This document shows, in pieces, positions 25,787 through 33,816 of a DNA stretch of 64,000 bases. The position numbers and the translations under genes are program-made. Origin of the DNA: Nocardioides caldifontis. GTDB taxonomy: Bacteria > Actinomycetota > Actinomycetes > Propionibacteriales > Nocardioidaceae. Each line of letters opens with the position of its first letter. The first letter of the stretch is position 1. The notes beneath the pieces were generated by a model that saw only the letters and a program-made list of their open reading frames with translations, was not told where the DNA came from and made no database searches. Location: assembly GCF_008087345.1 (NCBI RefSeq), contig NZ_VHIB01000012.1, forward strand, positions 62,001-126,000, written 5' to 3'.

Positions 25787-27459
25787 TGTGGCTGATTTCC
25801 CAGGTCTGGTGGGCCCTGGCCCTCTCGGCCGGTGCAGGCGCGGCCGTCACCGTGCTGTTCTCCACCCGCCGTGTGGTCGTCGAGCGCTGGGTCGACGCCC
25901 CCGCTCCGGAGGCCCCCCGCACGCCGGAGCCGGCGGAGCAGGAGCTCGCCGGGGTGGGTGCGGGAGCCGCCGCCCGCGGCTCCGCGGCCACCGTCCTGGA
26001 CGAGCCGGAGTCGCCCTTCCCGGTGGTCGGCGGTGGCCGACCGTGGGAGGAGGAGGAGCTCTGGTCCCGCCCGGCCCGGGTCGCCGCCTCGTCCGGCCGC
26101 AAGGCCGAGAAGCGGGACGACTGGTCGGAGGCCGCCGAGAACTGGCGCGACTGGGCCGGTGTCGCCACCGGCAAGGTCGCGGTGCCCGCCGAGGAGCGGG
26201 CGTCGCGCCCGTGGGACTCGCGCCCCTCGGACCCCTACGCCGTCCCCTCGTCGGACGCGTTCGTACCTGGTGCCGACGAGGTGCCCTTCCCGTTCGGCGC
26301 TCCCGCCGGTCGCGAGGCCGCGGAGGACCCGTTCCCGTACGCCGAGCCCGTCGACCCCTTCCCCTACGCCCGCCCGGTCGAGGCCGGCGGCGCCCCGGAC
26401 GACCGCGACGACGACCGGGAGGCGGAGGAGATCCGCCTGGCGCTCGAGCTGCGGCGACGTGAGCGCGAGGAGGCCGAACGGCTCGAGCGTGAGCGGCTGG
26501 AGCGTGAGCGTGCCGAGGCGGAGCGGTTCGAGGCGGAGCGGCTCGAGCGCGAGCGGGCCGAGATCGATCGGCTGGAGCGTGAGCGGGCGGAGGCTGCGCG
26601 GGCTGAGGCCGAGCGGCTGAAGCGTGAGCGCGCTGAGGCTGCGCGGGCTGAGGCCGAGCGGCTGGAGCGTGAGCGGGCCGAAGCCGAGCGTGCCGAGGCT
26701 GAGCGTGCCGAGGCTGAGCGGCTGGAGCGTGAGCGCGCCCAGGCGGAGCGCGCGGAGGCGGAGCGAGTCGAGGCCGAGCGGCTGGAGGTCGAGCGGGTGG
26801 CCCGGTTGGAGGCGCAGCGTGCCGAGGCTGAGCGGCTGGAGCGTGAGCGCGCCGAGGCGGAGCGCGCGGAGGCTGCGCGGGCTGAGGCTGCGCGGGCTGA
26901 GGCTGCGCGGGCTGAGGCCGAGCGGCTGGAGGCCGAGCGGCTGGCCCGGTTGGAGGCGCAGCGTGCCGAGGCCGAGCGGCTGGAGCGCGAGCGCGCCGAG
27001 ACCGAGCGTGCGGAGCGGGAGCGTCTCGAGTCCGAGCGGCTCCTGCGGGAGCGTGCGGAGGCGGCCCGGCTGGAGAAGCAGCGGCTGGCCCGGCTGGAGA
27101 AGCAGCGCCAGGAGGCGGAGCGGCTCGAGCGTGAGCGCGCCGAGGCCGAGGCGGCTGCCGCCGCGGCGACCGGGGACGCCGCAGAGGACGCCGACGACGA
27201 GGACGACGGCGCCTGGCGGAAGGGGCCGTACGGCCCCGGATCGGCGTACGCCCCCTACGACGGCAGCGCGCCGCCGGGCTACTCGGTCAAGGGCCACGTC
27301 GCGACCAAGACCTTCCACACCCGGCGGTCCCGGCTCTACGCGCGGGCGCAGGCGGACGTCTGGTTCGACACCGAGGAGTCGGCGGAGGCCGCCGGGTTCG
27401 TGCGGTGGGACCGGCGGGGGACCTCGCTGGGCACCGTGGTGACGCCCGGCGAGGAGTGA
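25783..27459 (+). CDS. ArfC-like sunset-domain protein with giant coiled coil
   Basis: A 558-residue protein. The N-terminus is one membrane helix ([17 protein letters not shown]), then a ~200-residue Pro/acidic linker and about 220 residues of near-perfect charged repeat (units such as [17 protein letters not shown]). The C-terminal ~60 residues ([34 protein letters not shown]) are the sunset domain of ArfC-type proteins. GTG 25783 or ATG 25786 may start it; both overlap the preceding stop. Mycobacterial ArfC has no comparable coiled coil as far as I know. A rod spanning the periplasm or binding the divisome is possible. Confidence 0.75.
   Translation: MMWLISQVWWALALSAGAGAAVTVLFSTRRVVVERWVDAPAPEAPRTPEPAEQELAGVGAGAAARGSAATVLDEPESPFPVVGGGRPWEEEELWSRPARVAASSGRKAEKRDDWSEAAENWRDWAGVATGKVAVPAEERASRPWDSRPSDPYAVPSSDAFVPGADEVPFPFGAPAGREAAEDPFPYAEPVDPFPYARPVEAGGAPDDRDDDREAEEIRLALELRRREREEAERLERERLERERAEAERFEAERLERERAEIDRLERERAEAARAEAERLKRERAEAARAEAERLERERAEAERAEAERAEAERLERERAQAERAEAERVEAERLEVERVARLEAQRAEAERLERERAEAERAEAARAEAARAEAARAEAERLEAERLARLEAQRAEAERLERERAETERAERERLESERLLRERAEAARLEKQRLARLEKQRQEAERLERERAEAEAAAAAATGDAAEDADDEDDGAWRKGPYGPGSAYAPYDGSAPPGYSVKGHVATKTFHTRRSRLYARAQADVWFDTEESAEAAGFVRWDRRGTSLGTVVTPGEE
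26461..27150. repeat. Degenerate tandem repeat DNA encoding a coiled coil
   Basis: Variants of the short units GAGCGTGCCGAGGCT and GAGCGGCTGGAGCGT recur without stop codons through this stretch of the ArfC-like gene. Several 20-40 bp blocks are exactly duplicated (for example around 26620 and 26650, and around 26880-26915). Expansion or contraction by slippage is likely. Confidence 0.8.
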
Positions 27460-27547
27460 GCCGCGGCACCACGGGTGCTGAACCCCACACCCGCGTCACG
27501 TCGCGCGGATTCGTGGGCCCGTCGGGGAGCCGTCATACTCGACGGTA

Positions 27548-29035
27548 GTGACTTCCTCCACCCCTGACCTCGCCGACGTCCCGACCGAGGAGCCCACCGG
27601 GCTCACCACGGTCGCCATGCTGACCCTCGGGTGCGCCCGCAACGAGGTCGACTCCGAGGAGCTCGCCGGCCGGCTCGAGGCCGAGGGGTTCCGGCTGGTC
27701 GAGGACGCGTCCGCCGCCGAGGCCGTTGTGGTCAACACCTGCGGCTTCGTCGAGGCGGCGAAGAAGGACTCCGTCGACACGCTGCTCGAGGCCGCCGACC
27801 TCAAGGAGCAGGGGGCGACGAGGGCGGTCGTCGCCGTCGGTTGCATGGCCGAGAGGTACGGCCGCGAGCTCGCCGACTCGCTCCCCGAGGCCGACGCGGT
27901 CCTGGGGTTCGACGACTACCCGGACATCGCCGACAGGCTGCGCGGCATCCTCGAGGGCCGCCCGCACGTCGCCCACGTCCCGCAGGACCGTCGCAAGCTG
28001 CTGCCGGTCAGCCCGGTGGCGCGCGGCGACGCTGCGGTCGACGTCGTCGTCCCCGGCCACACGATCGCGGCGCCCGACCTCCCGGAGGCGGTCGCGCCAC
28101 GCACCGGTCCCCGCGCGGTCCGCCGGCGGCTCGACGGCGGCCCGGTCGCGCCGCTCAAGCTCGCCAGCGGCTGCGACCGACGGTGCGCGTTCTGCGCCAT
28201 CCCGAGCTTCCGCGGCTCCTTCGTCTCGCGCCGCCCCAGCGACGTCCTCGGCGAGGCGCGCTGGCTGGCCGAGCAGGGGGTGAAGGAGCTCTTCCTGGTC
28301 AGCGAGAACTCCACCTCCTACGGCAAGGACCTCGGCGACCTCCGGCTGCTCGAGACGCTGCTGCCCGAGCTCGCCGCCGTCGACGGCGTGGAGCGGGTGC
28401 GGGTCTCCTACCTGCAGCCCGCCGAGACCCGGCCGGGGCTGGTGTCGGCGATCACCGGCACCGACGGCGTGGCCGACTACTTCGACCTCTCCTTCCAGCA
28501 CGCGGCACCCGGCGTGCTGCGCCGGATGCGCCGCTTCGGCGACCCGGACAGCTTCCTCTCGCTCCTCGACGACATCCGCCGCCAGGCACCCGCTGCGGGG
28601 GTCCGCTCCAACGTGATCGTCGGGTTCCCCGGCGAGACCGAGGAGGAGCTGGAGACGCTCTGCTCGTTCCTGGAGGCCGGCCGGCTCGACGTCACCGGTG
28701 TCTTCGGCTACTCCGACGAGGACGGCACCGAGGCCGCGTCGTACGACGGGAAGCTGGACGCCGAGGAGATCCGCGCCCGCGTGGAGCACGTCGTCTCGCT
28801 GGTCGAGGAGCTCACCGCCCAGCGCGCCGAGGACCGCGTCGGCGAGCATGTCCGGGTGCTCGTCGAGCAGGTCGAGGGGCCGACCGCCGAGGGGCGGGCC
28901 GAGCACCAGGGGCCCGAGGTCGACGGCACGACGACGCTCATCGGGTACGACGAACCGGTGGCCGTCGGTGAGATGGTGGACGCCGTCGTCGTCGACTGCG
29001 AAGGAGCGGACCTGGTGGCGGAGGTGACCTCATGA
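27548..29035 (+). CDS. rimO: Ribosomal protein S12 (aspartate-C3) methylthiotransferase
   Basis: Radical-SAM enzyme that adds a methylthio group to a conserved Asp of ribosomal protein S12. 495 residues: the N-terminal UPF0004 domain with cluster cysteines ([36 protein letters not shown]), the radical-SAM motif CDRRCAFC (Cys209, Cys213, Cys216) and a C-terminal TRAM domain. The [12 protein letters not shown] signature separates it from MiaB, which is also in this window. pgsA overlaps its end by four bases (ATGA). Confidence 0.96.
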   Translation: MTSSTPDLADVPTEEPTGLTTVAMLTLGCARNEVDSEELAGRLEAEGFRLVEDASAAEAVVVNTCGFVEAAKKDSVDTLLEAADLKEQGATRAVVAVGCMAERYGRELADSLPEADAVLGFDDYPDIADRLRGILEGRPHVAHVPQDRRKLLPVSPVARGDAAVDVVVPGHTIAAPDLPEAVAPRTGPRAVRRRLDGGPVAPLKLASGCDRRCAFCAIPSFRGSFVSRRPSDVLGEARWLAEQGVKELFLVSENSTSYGKDLGDLRLLETLLPELAAVDGVERVRVSYLQPAETRPGLVSAITGTDGVADYFDLSFQHAAPGVLRRMRRFGDPDSFLSLLDDIRRQAPAAGVRSNVIVGFPGETEEELETLCSFLEAGRLDVTGVFGYSDEDGTEAASYDGKLDAEEIRARVEHVVSLVEELTAQRAEDRVGEHVRVLVEQVEGPTAEGRAEHQGPEVDGTTTLIGYDEPVAVGEMVDAVVVDCEGADLVAEVTS

Positions 29036-29673
29036 GCGACAGCACCAGCGGCGGCACGACCCCCACCAGCACGCAGGCCAAGCCCAGCAACTGGAACGTC
29101 CCGAACGCGCTGACCACGCTGCGGATCCTGATGGTGCCGTTCTTCGCGTGGGCGCTGCTGGTCGACGACGGGGAGTCCGCGGGCTGGCGGTGGGTGGCCT
29201 ACGGGATCTTCGCGCTGGCGATGCTCACCGACAAGATCGACGGCGACCTCGCCCGCAAGCACAACCTCATCACCGACTTCGGCAAGATCGCGGACCCGAT
29301 CGCGGACAAGGCGCTGACCGGCATGGCCTTCGTCGGGCTCTCGCTCATAGGCGAGCTGTGGTGGGCCGTCACCGTGGTCGTGCTGGTCCGCGAATGGGGG
29401 ATCACCGTCATGCGGCTGGTGCAGGCGCGGCAGGGGATCGTCCTCCCGGCCGGCCGTGGCGGCAAGCTGAAGACGATGGTGCAGACCCTGGCGCTCGGGA
29501 CACTGATCGCGCCGGTGCAGCAGTTCACCGGATCCTGGGAACCGATCGGCACCGGGCTCTGGTGGATCGCGATGGCGCTGATGGCGGTCGCCGTCGCGCT
29601 CACGGTGGTGACCGGGCTGGAGTACGCCCGCGACACCGTCCGTGCCGGCCGCGAGCGCCGCGCCCCGCGCTGA
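29032..29673 (+). CDS. pgsA: CDP-diacylglycerol--glycerol-3-phosphate 3-phosphatidyltransferase
   Basis: Makes phosphatidylglycerophosphate, the committed step to phosphatidylglycerol and cardiolipin. A 213-residue integral membrane enzyme with the complete CDP-alcohol phosphotransferase signature [20 protein letters not shown], continuing to IAD, that is D-G-x2-A-R-x8-G-x3-D-x3-D. About five membrane helices are visible. ATG 29032 overlaps the rimO stop. The rimO-pgsA-cinA-clgR order is conserved in actinobacteria, which supports the call over other CDP-alcohol transferases. Confidence 0.94.
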   Translation: MSDSTSGGTTPTSTQAKPSNWNVPNALTTLRILMVPFFAWALLVDDGESAGWRWVAYGIFALAMLTDKIDGDLARKHNLITDFGKIADPIADKALTGMAFVGLSLIGELWWAVTVVVLVREWGITVMRLVQARQGIVLPAGRGGKLKTMVQTLALGTLIAPVQQFTGSWEPIGTGLWWIAMALMAVAVALTVVTGLEYARDTVRAGRERRAPR

Positions 29674-29683
29674 GACCGCTCCT

Positions 29684-31462
29684 TCAGCGCATCCGCGCCT
29701 CGGCGACGTCGACCGCGGCGTTGACGAGCGCGAGGTGGGAGAACGCCTGCGGGAAGTTCCCGACGTGGTGGCCGGTCCGGGGGTCGTGCTCCTCGGCGAG
29801 CAGCCCGACGTCGTTGGTCAGCGACATCAGCCGGGTGAGCAGCTTCTCGGCGTCGTCGACGCGACCGGCCGCGGCGTAGGCGGAGACCAGCCAGAACGAG
29901 CAGGCCAGGAACGGGTTCTCCGATCCCGTCAGCCCGTCGACCCCGGTCTGGGTGCGGTAGCGGAGCAGCAGCCCCTCGTGCATCAGGTCCTCCTCGACCG
30001 CCGCGATCGTCCCGAGCATCAGCGGGTCGTCGCCCTCGACGAAGCCGAGCGTGGGGAGGACCAGCAGCGACGCGTCGACCTCGGTGGTGTCGTAGTGCTG
30101 GGTGAAGGTGCCCCGCCGCCGGTCGACACCCCGGTCGAGCACCTCGGCGCGCACCCGTTCGCGCAGCTCCCGCCACCGCTCGACCGGCCCCTCGTGGCCG
30201 TGCTCCTCCACGGCACGCACGGCGCGGTCGAAGGCCACCCACACCATCACCCGCGAGTGGGTGAAGTGGCGCTGTGGGCCGCGGACCTCCCAGAGCCCGT
30301 TGTCGGGCTGGTCCCAGTGCTCGGCGAGCTCCTCGACCAGGACCCGCTGGAGCGCCCAGGACTCGTGGTCATCGTCGATGTTGCGCTGCCTCGCCAGGTG
30401 CAGCGCGGCCATCACCTCGCCGAGGACGTCGGTCTGCCGCTGGTGAACGGCGCCGTTCCCGATCCGGACCGGGCGTGAGTCGGCGTACCCCGGGAGATGG
30501 TCGAGGGTGCGCTCGGGCAGCTCGCGGCCGCCGTCGACGGTGTACATGATCTGGAGGTCGTGCGGGTCGCCCGCGACCGCCCGCAGCAGCCAGTTGCGCC
30601 AGAGCCGGGTCTCGCGCCGGTAGCCGCACCGGAGCAGCGCCTCGAGGGTGAGCGAGGCGTCGCGGAGCCAGCAGTAGCGGTAGTCCCAGTTGCGCTCGCC
30701 GCCCACGTCCTCGGGCAGCGACGTCGTCGGGGCGGCGACGATCCCGCCGGTGCCGCCGTGGGTGAGCATCCGCAGCGTCACCAGCGAGCGGACCACCTGG
30801 GTGCGGAACGGGCCGTCGTAGTCGCAGTGGTCGGCCCACTCCTGCATCGTCCGGCAGGTGCTGTCGATGCGGGAGCCACGGTCGAGGAAGTTTGGCAGCC
30901 CGCGGTGCGAGGCCTGCCAGGTCGTGGAGAAGGTCATCACCTCGCCGGCCTCGATCTCGAACTCGTCGACGTGGTGGCCGTCGTCGGGACGGGGGAGCCG
31001 CGGGCCGCGGAGGACCAGCCGGTCCGGACCGGCGACGGCCATGATCACCTCGTGGCCGTCGTGGTGGTGGCGGGTCACCCACGGCTTGATGCGGCCGTAG
31101 CCGAACCGCACCGTCCACTCGTGGCGCACCCGGCAGCTGCCCTCGAGCCCCTCGATCCGGCGGACCACGTCGGCGCGCTGGTCCGCGAGCGGCATCACGT
31201 CGGTGATCCGGAACGAGCCGGTCGGGGTGGTCCACGTCGTCTCGAGCAACGCGGTGTCGCCGACGTAGCGCCGGCTGCTGGTCGCCTCCTGCGCCGGCCC
31301 CAGCAGCCACCGGCCGTGCTCGCGCGTCCCGAGGAGCGCCGCGAAGCAGGCGTGCGAGTCGAACCGGGGCAGGCAGAGCCAGTCGATCGACCCGTCTGAG
31401 CCCACGAGGGCCGCGGTGCCGGTGTCGCCGATGAGCGCGTACTCCTCGATGGGCAGGGCCAT
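29684..31462 (-). CDS. Glycoside hydrolase family 15 protein (glucoamylase/trehalase-like)
   Basis: A 592-residue cytoplasmic GH15 enzyme without a signal peptide. It begins with the family's N-terminal block (IEEYALIGDTGTAALVGSDG, SIDWLCLPRFDS). The catalytic (alpha/alpha)6 barrel includes ERNWDYRYCWLRDASLTLEA and a late Glu/His-rich stretch (LLAEEHDPRTGHHVGNFPQA) holding the likely second acid. Actinobacterial relatives include trehalases and glucoamylases, so the substrate is an alpha-glucan or trehalose. It is divergent from cinA and converges on pgsA. Confidence 0.92.
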   Translation of the reverse strand: MALPIEEYALIGDTGTAALVGSDGSIDWLCLPRFDSHACFAALLGTREHGRWLLGPAQEATSSRRYVGDTALLETTWTTPTGSFRITDVMPLADQRADVVRRIEGLEGSCRVRHEWTVRFGYGRIKPWVTRHHHDGHEVIMAVAGPDRLVLRGPRLPRPDDGHHVDEFEIEAGEVMTFSTTWQASHRGLPNFLDRGSRIDSTCRTMQEWADHCDYDGPFRTQVVRSLVTLRMLTHGGTGGIVAAPTTSLPEDVGGERNWDYRYCWLRDASLTLEALLRCGYRRETRLWRNWLLRAVAGDPHDLQIMYTVDGGRELPERTLDHLPGYADSRPVRIGNGAVHQRQTDVLGEVMAALHLARQRNIDDDHESWALQRVLVEELAEHWDQPDNGLWEVRGPQRHFTHSRVMVWVAFDRAVRAVEEHGHEGPVERWRELRERVRAEVLDRGVDRRRGTFTQHYDTTEVDASLLVLPTLGFVEGDDPLMLGTIAAVEEDLMHEGLLLRYRTQTGVDGLTGSENPFLACSFWLVSAYAAAGRVDDAEKLLTRLMSLTNDVGLLAEEHDPRTGHHVGNFPQAFSHLALVNAAVDVAEARMR

Positions 31463-31468
31463 GGCCCG

Positions 31469-31474
31469 ACCGTA
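31469..31474 (-). promoter_or_regulatory. Predicted -10 box (TACGGT) of a leaderless promoter
   Basis: On the minus strand TACGGT is followed by CGGGCC and ATG 31462 of the GH15 gene. Only 47 bases separate it from the divergent cinA start, so the two promoters face away from a shared core. Confidence 0.55.
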
Positions 31475-31497
31475 GCGGTGCTCCGGTCGCCGGGCCC

Positions 31498-31503
31498 TAC
31501 GAT
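31498..31503 (+). promoter_or_regulatory. Predicted -10 box (TACGAT) of a leaderless promoter
   Basis: TACGAT, then CGCGGC, then GTG 31510 of cinA: the same hexamer and spacing as the response regulator at 10190. Confidence 0.55.
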
Positions 31504-31509
31504 CGCGGC

Positions 31510-32070
31510 GTGCCCGATCCCGCCACCTCCGACCCGGCCACCCTCGACCCGGCCCGCGCCCTTCCCGCCGCCGCCCGGGTGCTCGCCCTCGCCGAGGAGC
31601 GCGGGCTGACCCTGGCCACCGCCGAGTCGCTGACCGGAGGTGGCGTCGGCGCGGTCGTCACCTCGGTGCCCGGCGCCAGCAGGGTGTACGTCGGAGGGGT
31701 GGTCGCGTACGCCGGCCGGGTCAAGGTCGAGCTCCTCGGGGTCCCGCCGGAGGTCGTCGAGGAGCACGGCGTGGTCTCCGAGCCGTGCGCCCGGGCGATG
31801 GCCGAGGGGGTGTGCCGACTCCTGGGCGCCGACATCGGGGTGGCCACGACCGGGGTCGCCGGCCCCGACCCCCAGGAGGGGAAGGCCGCGGGCACGGTGC
31901 ACGTCGCGGTGGCCGTCCCCGGGGGGACGCATGCCCGGTTGCTGCGCCTCGACGGTGACCGCTCCGCCGTACGGACGGGGACGGCGCGGGGCGTCCTCGA
32001 GCTCGCCGCCGAGGTGCTCGCCGGCGCGCCGGTCGAACCGGACGCCGACTCGATGGTGGATAACCGCTGA
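31510..32070 (+). CDS. CinA family protein (nicotinamide-nucleotide amidohydrolase)
   Basis: A 186-residue stand-alone CinA C-terminal domain (PncC type), which deamidates nicotinamide mononucleotide to recycle NAD by-products. Visible hallmarks are TAESLTGGGVGAVVTSVPGA (catalytic Ser block), VYVGGVVAYAGRVKVELLGV and GVATTGVAGPDPQEGKAAGT. The N-terminal MoCF-like domain of full CinA is absent, as is usual in this locus. The clgR-like regulator follows after 80 bases. Confidence 0.9.
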   Translation: MPDPATSDPATLDPARALPAAARVLALAEERGLTLATAESLTGGGVGAVVTSVPGASRVYVGGVVAYAGRVKVELLGVPPEVVEEHGVVSEPCARAMAEGVCRLLGADIGVATTGVAGPDPQEGKAAGTVHVAVAVPGGTHARLLRLDGDRSAVRTGTARGVLELAAEVLAGAPVEPDADSMVDNR

Positions 32071-32150
32071 GGAAGTTTGAGCCGCGCGATAGCGTTTCCC
32101 TACTCCAGGCCGCTGTGCGAGTCGGTGGCGAGACAGAGAGGGGCGTGACC

Positions 32151-32480
32151 ATGGTGCTGTTCCGGCGCCTTCTCGGCGACGTCCTCCGCTCGCACCGGAT
32201 GCGGCAGGGCCGCACGCTCCGCCAGCTGAGCGGCGACGCCCGGGTGAGCCTCGGCTACATGTCGGAGATCGAGCGGGGTCAGAAGGAGGCGTCCAGCGAG
32301 CTGCTGGCCTCGATCTGCTCGGCCCTCGACGTGCCGCTGTCGGAGATCCTCTCCGAGGTGGCCGACGCGGTCGCCCTCGAGGAGGCCGCGATGGCGGTCC
32401 GGCTCGAGACCGTCGAGCTCGGCAGCGTGCCGATCGCCACCGAGGACCCGCGGGGCGACGTGGTCGCCTCCGCCGCCTGA
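32151..32480 (+). CDS. ClgR-like helix-turn-helix transcriptional regulator
   Basis: A 109-residue XRE-type regulator. The helix-turn-helix (RQGRTLRQLSGDARVSLGYM, SEIERGQKEASSELL) occupies residues 17-60 and matches ClgR, the activator of clp protease and recX-region genes in actinobacteria. The tail is helical and acidic. ATG 32151 is chosen because AGAGAGGGG lies seven bases upstream; an in-frame GTG at 32115 has no such site. The cinA-side position is the usual clgR locus. Regulated proteolysis through its C-terminus is known for ClgR, not shown here. Confidence 0.85.
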   Translation: MVLFRRLLGDVLRSHRMRQGRTLRQLSGDARVSLGYMSEIERGQKEASSELLASICSALDVPLSEILSEVADAVALEEAAMAVRLETVELGSVPIATEDPRGDVVASAA

Positions 32481-32499
32481 TCCTCCGGGCTCAGCCCTC

Positions 32500-33000
32500 T
32501 CAGTAGCAGAGCTCGTAGTTCGGGTCGTCGACCTCCGCGATGTCGACGTCGTCGCAGATGTCGTCGCGGACCGCGTCGAACCACTCGGCGCCCAGCCACA
32601 CCACCGCGATCACGAAGAAGTAGACGACCAGCCACACGAGCGTGCCGATCACGCCGGTGATGATGCCGCCGAGGGCGAGCCCGTCGCCGCCGACCCGGCC
32701 GTCGGACTCGCGGATCTCGCGGCGTGCCTTGATGCCGAGGATGATCGCCGGGATGCCAGTGAAGAGGCCGCAGAGCACCAGCGAGGCGATGCCGAGCACC
32801 AGCGAGGTGGTAGCCCGGCCGCTGCTGGGTGGCGACGGCGGCGGGGTGTAGACCGGAGGAGCGGGCGGGTAGCCGCCGTAGGGAGGCTGGCCGGGCTGGC
32901 CCGGTGCCGGCGGGTAGCTCGGCGGTCCCCACTGGCCGGGGGGCGGCGTCGACCCTCCCTGAGGCTCGTCCGGTCCCGGTGGGGGCGGCGGGTAGCTCAT
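32500..33000 (-). CDS. DUF4190 membrane protein with Pro/Gly-rich N-terminus
   Basis: A 166-residue protein. The first ~65 residues are Pro, Gly and Tyr repeats (SYPPPPPGPDEPQGG, GQPPYGGYPPAPPVYTPP). Two helices follow, with the DUF4190 pattern between them (TTSLVLGIASLVLCGLFTG; IILGIKARREIRESDG; GLALGGIITGVIGTLVWLVV). The short exported tail contains two cysteines (VRDDICDDVDIAEV). Function unknown; proteins of this layout are very common in actinobacterial envelopes. It converges on the clgR-like gene. Confidence 0.8.
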   Translation of the reverse strand: MSYPPPPPGPDEPQGGSTPPPGQWGPPSYPPAPGQPGQPPYGGYPPAPPVYTPPPSPPSSGRATTSLVLGIASLVLCGLFTGIPAIILGIKARREIRESDGRVGGDGLALGGIITGVIGTLVWLVVYFFVIAVVWLGAEWFDAVRDDICDDVDIAEVDDPNYELCY

Positions 33001-33039
33001 GGCTCTCCTTCGGCTGGGGTCGGACGGCAGTCTGTCAGG

Positions 33040-33816
33040 TCAGGACCGCTCCGGCTGGCAGCGTGGGCACCAGAACGCCTCGCGCCCGCCGAGCTCCGCC
33101 TCGACGATCCGGGTCCCGCACCGGCGGCACGGACGGCGCGCGCGCATGTAGACCCAGTGCTGCTCCCCGCGGCGGGTGTTGCCGGTGGTCGTCTGCGCCA
33201 CCCGCTCCTTGTTGGTCTCCAGCACCTGCTTGGCGCGGCGCACCAGCCGGGGGAGCGTGGTCACCTCGCCGACCGGGGTCGTGGGGTGGATCCCGGTGAT
33301 GAAGAGCAGCTCGGCCTTGTACATGTTGCCGATCCCCGCCAGGTTGCGCTGGTCCAGCAGCGCCTCGCCGATCGGGCGCCGAGGGTCGGCGGTCAGCCGC
33401 CGCAGCGCCTCCTCCTCGTCCCAGTCCGGCCCGAGGAGGTCCGGGCCGAGGTGGCCGACGACGCCGTCCTCGTCCTGACGGGCGACGACCTCGGTGATCC
33501 CGAGGGCGAACCCGACCGCGGTCCAGCTCTCGGTGCGGAGCACGACCCTGGCCTCGTGCGCCGGACGCCGCCACCGGGTGCCGTGCTTGTAGAGGTGCCA
33601 GGACCCCTCCATCTTCAGGTGGGTGTGGAGCGTGTGGTCGTCACCGATGCGGGTGAGCAGGTGCTTGCCGCGCGAGACCGTGCCGACCACCGGACGGCCC
33701 GACAAGTCGAGGGTGGCGTGCGCCGGCACCCGGAAGTCCGTCTCGGTCAGCACCTGACCGGTGAGGGCCCGGTCGAGGTGGTGCGCGGTGCGCCAGACGG
33801 TGTCCCCCTCAGGCAC
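33040..33816 (-). CDS. Fpg/Nei family DNA glycosylase (endonuclease VIII-like)
   Basis: Removes oxidised bases and cuts the abasic site. The 258-residue protein starts with MPEGDTVWRTAHHL: Pro2 is the catalytic nucleophile and Glu3 the proton donor. The helix-two-turn-helix is DQRNLAGIGNMYKAELLFI and the C-terminal zinc finger is CRRCGTR...CPRCQ. PEGDT rather than PELPE indicates the Nei2 group. GTG 33816 overlaps the Lhr stop by eight bases, so the glycosylase is made with the helicase, as in mycobacteria. Confidence 0.92.
   Translation of the reverse strand: MPEGDTVWRTAHHLDRALTGQVLTETDFRVPAHATLDLSGRPVVGTVSRGKHLLTRIGDDHTLHTHLKMEGSWHLYKHGTRWRRPAHEARVVLRTESWTAVGFALGITEVVARQDEDGVVGHLGPDLLGPDWDEEEALRRLTADPRRPIGEALLDQRNLAGIGNMYKAELLFITGIHPTTPVGEVTTLPRLVRRAKQVLETNKERVAQTTTGNTRRGEQHWVYMRARRPCRRCGTRIVEAELGGREAFWCPRCQPERS

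Noticed and set aside
26461-27150. Repeat DNA in the ArfC-like gene as a CRISPR or satellite
   Set aside because: It is in frame throughout, encodes a regular coiled coil and continues into a recognisable C-terminal domain.
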